A stretch of 64,000 bases of DNA from Bubalus kerabau (GCF_029407905.1 NC_073624.1:7142501-7206500), one strand, 5' to 3'; shown: positions 10,471 to 23,099, counted from the first letter of the stretch. Notes: a model not told the origin generated them from the sequence alone. Made by a program: numbers and translations.

Positions 10471-11310
10471 GCAGTGTCACAAAGGAGAATCACAAAGGGC
10501 ACTGGCCTCAGCCCACGCTGGTGTTGCCTAGCTCCTGAGGGCCCTTAGTGCAGCAGCGCTTCTCAAGGTGGGTCATGTGCCGCCCTCAGGCACCGGTGGA
10601 CGCCTCCAGGCTGTCCCTCATCTCATCCAGCCTGGCATCCCTTTCTCCAGGGTGCTGCCCCACACCCCCCATCCCCCTGCCGACCCTGCCTCGCACCTGT
10701 ATGTTGCCCGACCCTGGGGCACAGTGGATTTTTGGCTGCTGACAGCACTGGTGGAGAACGTGGATGAGACCCCTCTCCTCAGCCAAAGGTAGCATTTCTG
10801 AGAGGTGAGGTAGTAGCCTGCGGCTGAATTCTGCCCTCTGAGGGATGCTAGCCTCTGTGGGGGCCCCTTCTTCCAGGCCCATTTTCCCACACAGGTGCCT
10901 GCAGCCTCTCTCTCCTCCTCAAACTCCTCTGGTTCTCCATGAAGACAAACACTACTGGACCCACCAGAGGAACCACCTAGAGCGAGCCTCGGGCCCTGCG
11001 GGCACACTTGTCTTGTAGGGCTGGCATGTTATCCCGGGTTCACTGCAGGGTCCGGGTCCAGGGATGACCTCAGCCAGAGGTGCCAGACCAACCCTAGTGA
11101 GGGCCTCGGACGGAGTCTGACCCTCAGAACACACCTCCTGCCTCCCTTTCTGGAGCGAACCAGGCTCCTCCTGGTGAGCAGACGACGTGTCCCCCTCAGC
11201 TGTGTGCACGCCTCCCTTCCCCTGCCCCGGACGGCCCTGCCTCGTGCCCCGGCAGTGACACAGTCCCTCTAACAAGGCACGGGGGAGTCTCTCGAGGGCC
11301 GGGCAGGCCT

Positions 11311-11379
11311 CTGTGATGCACTGTGGAAACATTGCACGGGTACCGCCAGAACATGCAATGCAACTACAATGCACCGCAG
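11311..11379 (-). ncRNA. MIR33A: pre-miR-33a hairpin (MIR33A)
   Basis: A 69-nt stem-loop on the SREBF2 strand inside intron 16, its known host intron in mammals. The mature 5p arm (11354-11374) and 3p arm (11313-11334) match recalled human miR-33a-5p and -3p exactly, including the seed UGCAUUG at 5p positions 2-8. Three substitutions lie outside the arms. One is in the basal stem (U to C at hairpin position 4, now facing A). One is in the apical loop (U to C). One turns a U-A pair near the loop into a U-G wobble. miR-33a is co-transcribed with SREBF2 and in other mammals represses ABCA1, NPC1, CPT1A and related transcripts, limiting cholesterol efflux and fatty-acid oxidation. Confidence 0.97.
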
Positions 11380-11676
11380 CCACCCGCTCCAGGGTGTGCG
11401 CGCAAGGGGGGCGGAGCAGATGCGCCCTGGCCAGCCGAGGTCCACCTGGGGTTGACCGAGCTGAGGGCCGGCAGGACCCGGGGCCAAGGTGGGAACATGC
11501 TGGTTCCAAGTACGGAAAGGAAAACCCCTGGACCACCGGGCCGGGCTCTGGGGGAGGGGCTGCTGACTGGCCTGCCTTTCGTGCAGCCCCACAGGCCGGG
11601 TGGGCTCATGGTGGGTCAGAGTGCTATCTCCCGGCAGAGATGAGCACCGCCCCCCGGGGCTATACGCCCCACTCAC

Positions 11677-11845
11677 ATGGTTAAGGTCGGGGTCACAGGT
11701 GGCTCCACTGACGTTGAGGCTGCTCCACAAGTGGCCACTGGCCCTCTCGCAGTGGCAGAAGGAACTCTGCTGCCCGTCCGCCTTCCCGGATAGTGAGGCG
11801 TGCATGGCTCTGCAGGTGTGGAAGACGGCCTTCACCAGGGGGCTC
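11677..11845 (-). CDS. SREBF2: SREBF2 exon 16
   Basis: 169 bp. It completes the split Glu codon and encodes SPLVKAVFHTCRAMHASLSG... to ...GATCDPDLNH. The donor is CAT|GTGAGT and the acceptor is CACCCAG|GAG. The Cys/His-rich SSFCHCERASGHLW segment is as in human. Confidence 0.97.
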
Positions 11846-12494
11846 CTGGGTGGTGACAGAGGTGAGAGGCAAGAGGTCAGCGCACATCACCTGGGCAGAA
11901 TGAAGGTGGGGAGCCCAAGCCAGCAACCACTGCCCTCACACCGCTGTGACAAGTGGGTCTGCAGGACTAAAGGCCACCATAATGGTTCTAGGTCCCAGCT
12001 CCAGACTGGAATTGCCGGCCCTGAGCGAGGGAGGCTCCCTGGCCCTAAGCATCCTCTTCACTCCAGAAATGTGCACAGCGTTCACGTCCTAGTGAAGAAG
12101 TCAGGTGATCAACACATTAGATACTGACTGTGTAATGCCAGGTGCTGCAAGAGCCATGAAAGAAAGTCACCCGGAGCCAGCGGGTGGCGTTTATTATGGA
12201 CGGCCAAGGATGTCCTCACGGGAGAGGTGACACTCATGCAGAAGGAACCTGAGGGAAGCAGGCACGGGGATTTCTAAGGAGGAGGGCTCTGGAAAGAGGC
12301 GTGGCAGATGCAAAGGCCCTGAGTGTCTGACACATGTGAGAACATCCAGGCGGGAGTGTGGCTGCAGGAGGAAGTGAGGGGAGGGAGGAGAGCAGGCGCT
12401 GAACGAGGCCCTTCTCAGCCTCTGACCCGCTCCGGGCTCCAGGCAACCAAAGCTCATCTCCGCTCCCTTCCTCTCTCCTCTCCTCGCCTCTGCT

Positions 12495-12600
12495 GACGTG
12501 GCTGCCTTTGCCTGGAATACCCTTTCTCACCATTCCTCACTTGTTTCTGAGACCTGTTTCACTGGCTGGCCCTCCGGTCTGCCTTCTCCTGCCCTGCCCC
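12495..12600 (+). mobile_element. L2 LINE 3'-end fragment
   Basis: gcctggaataccctttctc followed by a pyrimidine-rich stretch resembles the conserved L2 3' end in + orientation. Short and old. Confidence 0.5.
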
Positions 12601-13084
12601 CTGCAAGCCTCCTCTGGCTGCCCCCTGGGTCAGGTCTTTTGTGCCTCCGACACCAGCTGTTGGTTTGTGAGCCTCCTGCCCTCACCAGGTTCTGTGTGAA
12701 CTCCTGGAGGCTGACCTGCCTCTGGCCTGGAATGTCTCCCCGCGATGTGCTGCCTGCTTCCTGAGAGCCAAGACTGGAGCCGGCAGAGGCCACAGCTCCC
12801 AGAGCGGAGAGCTGAGCGGGGCAGGCTTCTGTCTATTTGCTTATGGCTGTAACTTGCTGTCTCATTTACCGCGGCCTCCCAGAGACTAGAATTCAGCTGA
12901 CACCAAGTACGCCCTCAGCTAAGCACTCGCTGAGTGGACGATGGAATCGTGGAGGGGTGCAGGAGACCCCCGAATGTGGCCTGTGACCAAGGAGAAGGGA
13001 TCAGAGATCGCGGCCACAGAGATTGTTGGTGGGCCCACCACCAACAGTCACTGAGAAGCCACCCAAGACAGTCATTCAAACAAT

Positions 13085-13212
13085 CTGTGCCTCAGGGGGA
13101 GGATGGTACAAGACTGTGTGTGGCTGAGTCCCTCTGCTGTTCACCTGAAACTGTGATAACGTTGTTAATCGGCTATACTCCAACGCAAGATAAAAAGTTT
13201 AAAAAAAAAGCA
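13085..13212 (+). mobile_element. L1 3'-end fragment
   Basis: Phrases such as cacctgaaactgtgataac and ggctatactccaacgcaag followed by an A-rich tail resemble the 3' terminus of artiodactyl L1 elements. Confidence 0.6.
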
Positions 13213-14166
13213 GAAGAGCAAAAAGTAAAAAAAAAAACCCATGCCTCAGTTTCCTCATCTGTACAGAAGCCACAGTACCACTCGCCGCTCCCTGTGGGGA
13301 CATACGTATCGGCCCTGTTATCTGCACTCACTCACTAAGGTGCCCAGGCCGGGTGCTCAACTCTGGAGAAACAGCCTCATTTCAGGGAGCAGATCAGGGA
13401 GAGAGTGGGGAGGCTGGGGTGGGGTGGCGTCCCACAGCATCGCCACAACTAAAGAGCAAAGGGGCCCCCGGGTGGCTGAATTTGGGGGGAAGGAATGCCT
13501 GCGGGGGTCTTAGCTGCACCCCAGGGCCTGTTCTTACAAGTGAGAACACTTTAGACGGTTTACCCGCTGGGCCTCAGTCTGCTTGGGTGTGTCAGCTGGG
13601 AGACAACACACCCTGGGTGGGCGTTCCCTGGTCAGAGCTTAATAGGGGGTTACTTAAATGAAATTGGGAGTGTTGAAGCTGCCTAAACCTGCTTTCCTCA
13701 GCTCCCTCCTGCTCTCCCGGGTAAAGGCCCACTTGGCGGGAGACGTGACAGCCTTGGCTCTGAGGAAAGACCCAGTGGGGCCTTCCTGCCTTGGGGCGTT
13801 TCACAATTTCTGCAAGTGGCAGAAGATGTCAGGGACACTCAGATCCAGTCAGAAGCAGCCAGGGTGTTGCCAGGCTGCCCGCCAATACAGGCCAAACGCC
13901 CCCAAGAGGCAGGCATGAGTCCCCAAGAGGAACGTCAAAAGCTCTCTGGTGATGCCTTGTGCTAAAGGCCTTTTTAGTGATTCAGCTGGTGGGGTGGAGG
14001 GTGGTCGAGAGGAAATGGGACTCAGCGCTGGCACACAGAGGATCCCCAGGCCTCACAAGCCAGTGCTGGCCTGCCAGGCTCCACCAGGACCTTCTGTAGG
14101 AGCCACCGGCTCTCCCTGCCTGTCAGCCTGTGGAGCCCTGGGAGTAGCACTGACGGCTGCTGGGGT

Positions 14167-14168
<2 letters not shown>

Positions 14169-14201
<33 letters not shown>
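14169..14201. repeat. (CA)n microsatellite
   Basis: About 16 uninterrupted CA units in SREBF2 intron 15. Likely polymorphic. Confidence 0.97.
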
Positions 14202-14203
<2 letters not shown>

Positions 14204-14409
14204 CTTGCCACGTCTGCAGTCTCCGTGGCGCCCTTGTCCCCTCGCTTCATCTCGCCATCTGTCGTGTAGTCCCCAGGCTGCCTGACCCTTCATGCTGATG
14301 GCCATGCAGACCTGCTCCCCTCCCCGACTAACCCAGCGAGCCTGGCACCTGCTGGCACCGGGGGCTTCCCTGGAGAGAAGCAGGCAAGAGGTCAAGGAGG
14401 GCTACGCAC

Positions 14410-14542
14410 TCTGTCACTTCCAGGGCCTGGGGGACCCGCTCCACTTCGGTGAAGTGAGTGCGCACAGCGGCGTCATCTCCCTGGAGCCAGCTGATGGCCA
14501 TGGTGATGGCGGACGTCCACCACCGACAGACGACGTCTGGGC
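14410..14542 (-). CDS. SREBF2: SREBF2 exon 15
   Basis: 133 bp encoding (G)PDVVCRWWTSAITMAISW... to ...RVPQALEVT plus GA. The acceptor is CCTCTAG|GCC and the donor is ACAGA|GTGCGT. Phases match exons 14 and 16. Confidence 0.96.
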
Positions 14543-15621
14543 CTAGAGGCGAACAGAACCAAACGCCGCTCCAGCACTGCAGAAACTAGAGCCCCCCTGT
14601 TCGTGCTGTCTCTCCCTCCCGACGACGGGCTGGGGCCTGTGGGCTGCCCTCTCACACCCACCAGCCCCATCTCAGAACATGTTTGGCAATTTGCCTTAAC
14701 AGCCTTAAAAATGTTCACTCCTAGTAACCTAGGAATCTCATTTTTGAAAATCCATCACAAAGAAACGAGCCTAAATAGAGAAAAAAAAGACGTTCACTGG
14801 TGGTATTTTTAAGGAAGAAGCTGCAAACAACCCAAACTTCCAACAGCTGTGAAAAACAGTGTTTCCAGAATATGTGTAGTAACGGTGCACGTAGAATCTT
14901 TCTAGTGTTTTCCTGAGGCCTAGTTTTCTCAGTGAACCTGCATGTGAAATGCCTAAGAGCGCGTTGTTCTCTCAGCTCTGAAATGACAGGCCATGAGGTC
15001 AGAGGTCACGATGGGGAGGCTGCTCCTCTGGGATCCTGCCCTCCATGGGGAGAGCCGTCAGAGGGAGCTCCACGCCCTCTCCTGCAGCCTCAGCCACGCG
15101 AGAGGCGGCTGCTCTCATGTTGTCACCTGGATGACAGTTTAGAGACAGAAGCAGAGCGTCCTGCTGCCAGTTCAGTCGACAGTTGTGTGGCCACCGAGGC
15201 AGTGGGTGCCGGAGCAGTAGGGACGCCGGATGAAAGGCCTCTCCGGCAGAGGGCGTCAGACCCAAGAGCAGCCCCAGGGACCACTTTGTGCCGAAAGGTG
15301 AGGCCCCCCACCAGCCCCCAGGCCCAGACCACTTGCTGCCCATTCTGAGCACCTGGGAGCATTCCTGACCTGCTCCAGCCAGCGTCCCTGACTCACTTGT
15401 CATCCCACTTCTGGCAGCATCCTGATTTCCTGCCCCCAAAACACAGCCCAGTAAGGGGAACTGTGGGTGGGCTGATGTGGGGACCGCAGAGACACACCTC
15501 AGAGCCAGAGAAGGTTCTTGAGTGGCAGACTCGTAACCAATCCTGGGCCCCAAGACACAAGGGCTGTGGAGGACTGAGTCAAGCAACCTGAGGCCCATGG
15601 AGCCGCCCGCAAGGTGCTTAC
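14543..15621 (-). other. SREBF2: SREBF2 intron 14
   Basis: A 1.08-kb intron, AT-rich near 14700-14900. No repeat recognised with confidence. Confidence 0.8.
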
Positions 15622-15731
15622 CAAGGGCCGACTTGAGCACAGAGCTGCTGGAGAAGGGGGGGGTCACAATCCCCACGGAGTCCACAAAAGAGTTCAGTAA
15701 TTTCAGGTACTCGAGAGCGCTGGAGAATTCA
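15622..15731 (-). CDS. SREBF2: SREBF2 exon 14
   Basis: 110 bp encoding (C)EFSSALEYLKLLNSFVDSV... to ...SSSSVLKSAL plus G. The acceptor is TTTCCAG|TGAATTC and the donor is CTTG|GTAAGC. Confidence 0.97.
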
Positions 15732-16607
15732 CTGGAAAGAAAAGAAAGGGTCCCACTCACATCAGAGTGTACACAAGGACCTCACTCACAGCCTGGCTGG
15801 TCAGCCCCCAGTTCTGAGACCCACAGGGCCAGGCACACCCCGAGCACTGCCCCCACCAACCACTCCGGCTCGCCCCAGGCCGCCCTGACACTGTTCCTGA
15901 CACTCTTCTCTCTGTGGGAAAAGCAAGGTTTCTCTTTCATCCCTCGCCCTTCAAGACCCAATTCAACCGTGGTCTCTGCCCAGAAGTTTTCTGATTCCCC
16001 AGGCAGAAGACCCCCTCTCTGCCCAGGTGCACTCTTGTCAGGACCTGGGCCCTGAACGAGAGCGATGCTGGTACCTGCCTGCCTCTCAGGTCTGACTCTG
16101 TGAAGGAAAGACTGTGCTTGGTGACTCCCTAAGAATAAGACACCGCCTGACCTCTCGGTACAGGTCTGGGTCCCCAAGATGTCTGGGCCAGAGCCATTTG
16201 CCTTCTGCTGAGCTTCCCACGCTCCATTCCACAGGCCACCCTTCCCCTGCCAAAGGGCAAAGCAAAAGAAATCAAATCCCTGATCTGCTCCAAGAACTGA
16301 CTCCACTCTGTGATATAGGTATGTATATAGGTGATATAGATATAGAGATAGGTAGAAATGAGAAAAGGGAGAAATAATATACTTGGTGGGGCAGCAAGAG
16401 GCAAAGAAGCCAGCTCTGAGCCCACAGAGGGCTCTCATGGGGCTTCCAGGCCTGAGACATCAACACCAAAGAGTCACTGGATTTCCCTGAAGCCCCCACA
16501 CTGGGGCTTGTTTCCTTAAGGGAGGTGGATCTCAGAGCCCCGTCTCGCTACCCAGGGAGGTAGCCTGAGGCGGGGGCAGGGGTGGGGGGTATATCTAAGG
16601 TCCGTAC
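15732..16607 (-). other. SREBF2: SREBF2 intron 13
   Basis: An 876-bp intron with a short imperfect gatata/tagata-rich patch at about 16312-16353. Otherwise featureless. Confidence 0.8.
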
Positions 16608-16725
16608 CAGCTCTCCTCTTCCTGGTCTGCAGCTTTCTTCTTGGCCTGAGGTTTTACCAAGGACTCCACTGCTCGCTCCAGCAGGTTCTTACAGAAGGCC
16701 TGGTGTACCTGGGCGATGGGGTCAG
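16608..16725 (-). CDS. SREBF2: SREBF2 exon 13
   Basis: 118 bp encoding (A)DPIAQVHQAFCKNLLERAVE... to ...KKKAADQEEES plus TG of the next Cys. The basic/acidic KKK...DQEEE segment is as in human SREBP-2. The acceptor is TTTTTCAG and the donor is CTG|GTACGG. Confidence 0.97.
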
Positions 16726-18199
16726 CTGAAAAAGAGGAGGAAGCCAGGAGAGGGGTGAGTGGGGCTCACTTAGGAGCTCTGTCCTACAGAGAAAACAGGG
16801 TGTGGGGGAGGAACCCAAGGAACAGATAACCCCTCTTAATGGGGCCAAACCTCCCCATCCAAACCCCAGAACTGCTTGCTGAACAGTCAGAAGTGGGGGG
16901 TGGGCAGAGGGAGGGTGGTCAATCCAAGAGTACATGAGTTCTGGACTGGCTCCAGTGGCGGGGGGGCGTGAAGGGTGCTGTGTCTCTTAGCATAATGCTC
17001 AGTCCTTTCATTCAAGGCTGGGAGCAGTAAGGTGGTGGCCACGACCCTCGTCAGCAAACAGAAACCGGGAAGGTGGACAGCCACCCCAAGTCTCAGAGGC
17101 CGCCCCTTCTCCTGTGGCTCAGGAGGACAGCCACCGAGGCTCCTACCTGACAGGGTGAGAAGAGCCAGCTCCCGCTTAAGAGCCTTCGCACAAGACCCGT
17201 GGCCAGAAGTTGTCTGGCCGAGGCGATTAAACAAGAGGCCTGGCAATGCTTGGCAATGACAGCTGCCTGTCACCAAGTCCCCTGACTGGCAAGCCCCAAA
17301 TACGGCATCACCAGGCCCTTCCCCTCATTCACATGCCACAGACGTGTGGGCTTCAACTTGACAAGGACAGGGAGGCAGGACACTTAGGAATATATTCTGG
17401 GCAACAAGGCCTAGAACCAGAGCCACCAGAGGCATGAGGGCCAGGGGCAGCCTCCGCTGTAGACAGAGCAGCCTGGCCATGCATCCGAGATTGATGACGG
17501 CTTCTGCTTTCGCCCTTCCTCTCTGGGGTTGCACGTCATTCTTACTGTGAACAACAGATACTGAGAAGAAATGACAGTGGACCCCGCCTTCCCCACAAAA
17601 TGCCTGACACACACTCCTGAACCTGCCAACTACGTCTGACTCCCCACACTTCTGGTTCAGAGAGAGGAAAAGTGCGGACAGCTCAAAGCCATGGCTGCTC
17701 AAGCCTGGGCCAACCCGACTGGCCTCTCCTGCCCGCTGCGAGGCCGGGCGAGTCGACTTAGATCACCATCAGACAGCGGGGGACAGCCAGCCAGCCTCTC
17801 CTCCCGACGCCCGGAGCCCTGTCTCTGCCGCCACCCTGAGCACCTGACGACCGTCTGTCGCCTGTTGTTCCCTAACTGCTCCGTCTATGTCTGTTTGTTT
17901 TCCGGCAGAAGTGGGAGAGCGGGGCCAGCCAGTAGCTCCTCTACACCCTCTGAGTCTCCACAGCGCCCGCACAAGGGCAAGATTCCGCTCGCACTCAGTC
18001 ACCCTTGGGGACGTGTGGCAGGGTGACTGATGCCAGGACCACGGGCTCTGAGTGGCCCAGTGGTGAGCTGCAAACCCAGCTTCACTGGCAACCAGGCTCA
18101 CGAGCTCCTGAGTGTAAGGAACTCACAGCCGAGGCACCCTGTGTCTCCACGTGTATGGGGGCAGCACCAGGGGGCCCCCAGGGGGCAAGGCGTTCTCAC
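16726..18199 (-). other. SREBF2: SREBF2 intron 12
   Basis: A 1.47-kb intron. No repeat recognised with confidence. Confidence 0.8.
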
Positions 18200-18368
18200 C
18201 TGGGTTCCTCTGGGCACAGTACAGACTCTCCTTGGCAGCCGACTTCACTGACCAGCTCCGCTCCATGAAGAACTTCTGGCCCAGGGGATGGCAGAGCCAG
18301 CGCAGCGAGTCGGGGACGGCGCTGTGCTCGGGGCCACACAGGCTCTGGGCGCGACTGAGGAAATAGCT
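18200..18368 (-). CDS. SREBF2: SREBF2 exon 12
   Basis: 169 bp encoding SYFLSRAQSLCGPEHSAVPD... to ...AKESLYCAQRNP plus G. The acceptor is CCACAG|AGC and the donor is CCAG|GTGAGA. Confidence 0.97.
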
Positions 18369-19084
18369 CTGTGGAAGGACAAGGACCACCGTGACACCAG
18401 GGTGGCGGACACCAGCTGCGGCCAGCAGAAGGCCATCAGAAAGTGCCACCGGGTGGAGGCAGGCTAGGGAAGGGGGGCCAGCAGGAGGGCTGGGACCCTC
18501 CACGCCTGGAAGCAAACACCCCCACGGAAACCAGGGCGATGGCCCCGGGGGAACCTGCCGGGCTCAATGACAAACCCCAGAGGGAAGGGGTTGGGGCTCA
18601 AGGCACCCTTGGAGACTCAGCTGTACCCTGTCCTGCTAGGTCTGCCCAACTGGACTTGAATCATGTTCTTGGCCGTGCTGGTGTCCAACCTGCTGAGCTG
18701 AGCCAGGCTCTCCCAGGCCCCCCCGCCCCCCACAGTATGCCCACCCTCAACCCTGTCTAACCCTGCATTCCAGCCAGGCGGACCCCTGGGTCCTGAGACT
18801 TTTTCTCATCTGCCATTTTCATTACATATCTTTGAGAGCATTTTTAGGTAAAACTGTGTTCTGCTTTGACTCATTTTCATCTCTTTCACCTCCGAGTGTG
18901 AAGAGTTTAGAACAGGCATCCAGCAAGTGGCCGGCGACTGTCATTTACTGTCGCCGTCAGTCTAGAAAGCGCTGGAGTGAGAGGGCCACCCCGAGGCTCG
19001 TCCAGGATGCGAGCAGGCCTGCGTGATGCCCCTCCCTCAAGGCTGGCCCAGCAAGGGCTTTGTCCACCCTCCAGAGAACCCCCT

Positions 19085-19302
19085 GTGACCTCCTCGGTGG
19101 TCCAGTGGTTAAGAACCTGCCTTGCAGTGAAGGTGGATGCAGGTTTGATCCTTGTTTGGGGAACTAAGAGCCCATATTCTGCAGAGATACTGAGCCTGCA
19201 CGCTGCAACTAGAGTCCGCATGCAGTGATGAAGATCCTCCGTGCCACAACTGAGACCCAACATAGCCAAGCACATAAATAAATGAGTATAAAAAAAAAAA
19301 AG
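19085..19302 (+). mobile_element. CHR-type tRNA-derived SINE
   Basis: The tRNA-like head tggtccagtggttaagaacc, then gggaactaagagcccata and an A-rich tail, identify the cetartiodactyl CHR family. A purine (GA)n stretch follows to about 19322. Confidence 0.85.
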
Positions 19303-19467
19303 AGAGAAAGAGAGAGAGAGACCCCCCCCTGCCATCCCTGGGTTAGCCCGAGCCCCTGCTTCCCAAGTCCCTCTTCTGCCCACGAGATAACATCACTCCA
19401 GGGCCCAGGGATAAACCTGCAGGGACAATGATGTCCATCCATGTTTTCAGAAACTGTCATTTTTTTT

Positions 19468-19792
19468 GACTGCAAGGAGATCTAACCAGTCAATCCTAAG
19501 GGAAATCACCCCTAAATATTCACTGGAAGGACTGATGCTGAAGCTCCAATACTGTGGCCACCTGCTGTGAAGAGCTGACTCTCTGAGGAAAAGCCCTTGA
19601 TGCTGGGAAAGGCTGAGGGCAAAAGAAGAGGAGGAACAGCAGAGGATGAGATAGTTAGATAGCACTGCTGATTCAATGGACATGAATTTGAGCAAATTCT
19701 GGTAGACAGTGGAGGACAGAGGAGCCCGGCGGGCACAGTCCATGAGGTCGCAAAGAGCTGGATACAACACAGTGACTGAACAACAACAACAA
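19468..19792 (+). mobile_element. BovB LINE 3' fragment (diverged)
   Basis: gactgcaaggagatctaacc, ggaaggactgatgctgaagc and gaggtcgcaaagagctgga match the 3' part of BovB, ending in a caa-rich tail. It is more diverged than other copies here, so probably older. Confidence 0.85.
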
Positions 19793-20389
19793 ATCTTTAT
19801 TCTAAAACCCATAAAACCACTTGATACAGCACAATCTGAATGAGAAACTAGCAGAGAAGGATGAAGGGGCGAGAGAAGAACGCAGTACAGGGAGCCTGGA
19901 GGAGGAGCGGCTGCTAGGCTGGGCCTCACCCATCACACGGCAGCCTTGCCTTCACAACCCGGGAAGCTGCTTCCTCTGCTGGTTCAGCCTGATGCGTCTG
20001 ACCTTTACTGGGCTCTGAGCACCATCATCTAATGTGACGGTCTCAGAAGATTTGAATGCCAGGGTCAGAAATAGCCCTGCCAAAGTGCCACTCAAAGGAC
20101 GTGGACCAAGGAGACTGGCTCTCTCGGAGGAACTGGATACGGTTGCCTGAATCCAAAAGAAAAGGACGCGTGGTACAGTCCAGAAGAAAAGAGAAAAACA
20201 AAAACATAAGATTCCCACATGCTGCGCTGTGTGGCCCAAAAAACAAAGCAACAGCAGTAAGAAAACATTGCTCACTGCTTGTCAGGCACACTCAACGTTT
20301 TCAGGGGGGTGGGGCACTCATTGAGGGGCCATCTCCCCCATCCTCAGCTACTACACACATGCCTTCCTCAAACGGATGAGTCCCTCTCA

Positions 20390-21840
20390 CAGAGCAGCTG
20401 CGTCTTAGCAACAAGGACAATCAAAACCCCACTGGGATTTCCGGGCTGATGGAAATGATCCTAAAATGTACACGGGAAGGTAAACAGCAGACACTAGTCA
20501 CTAGAGCCAGAGGACTGACTCTTCCAGACATCAAGATGTATTAGATACATGTTGCCAGGGCTGTGTGGTATTGGTGGTGCACAACAGGACTGACCGGAGG
20601 GTCCAGAAGCAGAGTCCTCACGTGCAGACGTTTAATTTATGCAAAAGGGGCCATTGGGTGCAGCAGGGAGCGGACAGATTCTGAGACAGGTAGACAGACA
20701 TGTGAAGAAGAAAATAGATCTGGCATCTCTGCCTCCAACTCATACACGAACCAGTTCCAAGTGGATTATAGACCCATGTGCGACATTTAAAAATAATGGG
20801 TCTATCAGACACCTAGTAGAGTATTTTCATGACACTGAGGTAGGATACAGGAATATTAAACAGGGCATGATATATCTGTTAAGGAAAAGAACAGACTAGA
20901 TTTCATGAACATTAAGAACTTGTGCTTATTGATCAACACCACTGAGAGAACAAGCAAGCTACAGAGTAGGAGAAGACACATGCAAAGTACATCTCCAACA
21001 AAGGATCAGAGCAGAGAACTCCTCGAACCAACAGAAAGACAGACGTCACAAATGAAAAACAGGTAGAAGACTTGAACAGGGTGTTCACAAAGGAGGCTAC
21101 GTCCAAATGGCCCATGAAAAGGGGCTTACATCTTTAACCACCTGGGAATTGCAAATGAAAACTATGAGATACCACCAGAAGGGCTAAAAACCCAAAACTA
21201 TCCTGTGTCTGCTGAGGGTACAGAACTGAAACTCTCTACACTGCTGGTGAAGTGAAAACTGGTTCATCCACTTTGGAAAACTGCCAGGCTGTGGATACTG
21301 AAGCTGAGCATATGAAAACCTCTGAGCTAGCAGCGCCAGACCAGAGATGCAGGCACACGTCCACTGAGAGATGAACAGGAATGTTCACAGCAGCACTCCT
21401 CACAGTAACCAAAATAGGAACCGACCCCCAAGTCCACTGGTGAGTGTCTGGTCATACAGTGGGCTCCCATAAGGTGATGAGAATGGGTAATCTGTAACCA
21501 CATGCGACAACATAAATGGACCTTACACGTGGCACTGAGCGAAAAGGGGCAGAGAGCTACAGGACACATGTGTGGCTCTCCTCGTATGAAGTTTATAGAC
21601 GCAAAACATCTGAGGTCATCAGGATGGCGGTTACCTGGCTAGGGGGCTTGGGGTGGGGAGTGGCAGTTTGCTGATGGCAAGAGGACCCAGGGAGGCTTCC
21701 AGGGTCTGGGTTGTGTTCTGTTTCTGGATCTGTCTGTTGGTTATAAGCGTGTGTTCATTTTGGGAAGTCGCTGACCTGTATATTTATAATTTACATACTT
21801 TTCTACAGGCATATTGTACTTCAATAAAAAGCTTCTAGGA
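20390..21840 (+). mobile_element. Diverged L1 LINE fragment
   Basis: Phrases such as gtgtggtattggtggtgcac, caagtggattatagaccca and the terminal atattgtacttcaataaaaa match the ORF2 3' half and 3' end of L1 in + orientation. Many stops; no coding capacity. Confidence 0.75.
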
Positions 21841-23087
21841 ACAACAAACAGCAGGGAGGTTAACCTGTCATGATGGAATTCAGAACAATGGTGCCCTCTG
21901 TGGGGGCAGCACCGGGGAAGGCCTGCAGGAGGCCTCTGGGGGTGATGGGAATACACAACTTCTTGATCTGGGTGGCTGTTAAGCGGGTAAGTTCACTGTG
22001 TGAAAATGTATCAAGTTGCTACGTTAAAATGGACACATTTTTCTGTGTGTATGTCGTATTTCGATTATGCCTTGAAAACTTCCGGGGGTGCAGAGAAGTG
22101 ACGAGTGTGATGACGCTGGCCCAGGGCACTAGGACTGCTCCCAGCCCAGAGTTCACCTTGACTTCCTCTAAGACAGGGTTGGGAGCCCAGCGTGCTCTCC
22201 AGGCAGCCATCCCCACCGCACCCTGCTACCCCCAAGGCCTGGGCCTGGTCTGGGTTCCTGTCCGACTGTGAGCCACCCACGCATGGATGAAGGTCGTCCT
22301 GCTTGCCACTGCACGTCCTCCCCAGGAGTGCCTGGCCTCGGTAACCTTTGCTGAATGAACCTCTTACTTGGGTCTTGGAAACATGGTCTTCCTCTCCCGT
22401 GCCCTCTGTCACCCAGAGTATCAAGCACATCAGTGTCAGCACGGGGCACGTTCCTGCTCATTCTCAGTACGTCAGTGCTATTAATGAGATATGGACACAG
22501 ATGGGGGGATAAGATCATTCTATGCTGAACACAGCTAGGCAGCCAACCCAAAGCTGACACTGAATAAGATATGCCTGTGTCTGCTGGAAGAAGAGAAAGC
22601 CTGAGGTCAGCAGAGGCTGTGAACGAGTTGGCAACACGGTCTGTGAATTATCCAGTTGTGAGTTCCCAAGGCTGGCCCTGTGCCAGGCACACTGGAGGAT
22701 ACCACGGTCTCCACCCGGAGTCTTACGCGAGCCCCTCACAAGACATACAGTGTTTTCCACTTCTAGACCCACAGAGCTGTGATCAACACAAGGTACCAAA
22801 CAGAAGGCATTCTCAGTTAATAATAGAACCAGGAGACACAGCCAGCAGACTCTAAGCAGAAGCGTCACGCATTAGCCTCTCGAATACAAGGTCACTCTTA
22901 TCACTGAAGCAATACCTCAAGATACTAAAATGCCTTGTTCTGCTTAAAATGGCTTGGGGGGAGGAATTCTTGTCTGTTTTATTTACTGCCAAGTATTTGT
23001 GAAATGGCCCACTGAGTGGACATCTACCCCTCAAGGTGGTCAGCATCTGAGGGCAGCGCCCACACTAATTTTTACATCTTGGGTCCT

Positions 23088-23099
23088 GGCTGGGAAGGG
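23088..23099. repeat. Target-site duplication, left copy
   Basis: ggctgggaaggg here is repeated at 23759-23770 on the far side of the Bov-tA/BovB composite. With the preceding t the match is 13 bp. Confidence 0.9.

Larger units (their letters stand above)
9818..11676 (-). other. SREBF2: SREBF2 intron 16, host intron of MIR33A
   Basis: A 1.86-kb intron carrying pre-miR-33a 298 nt from its 5' splice site. It also holds a MIR fragment at about 10300-10470 and a 19-bp tandem duplication at about 10140-10178 (gccccgcccacctccggga type unit). Confidence 0.9.
11846..14409 (-). other. SREBF2: SREBF2 intron 15
   Basis: A 2.56-kb intron with an L2-like piece (about 12495-12600), an L1 3'-end piece (about 13085-13212) and a (CA)16 microsatellite. 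The remainder appears unique. Confidence 0.8.

Noticed and set aside
14999..15760. 253-codon frame on the - strand as a separate gene
   Set aside because: Only 15622-15731 is coding (SREBF2 exon 14). The rest is intron readthrough beyond the GTAAGC donor.
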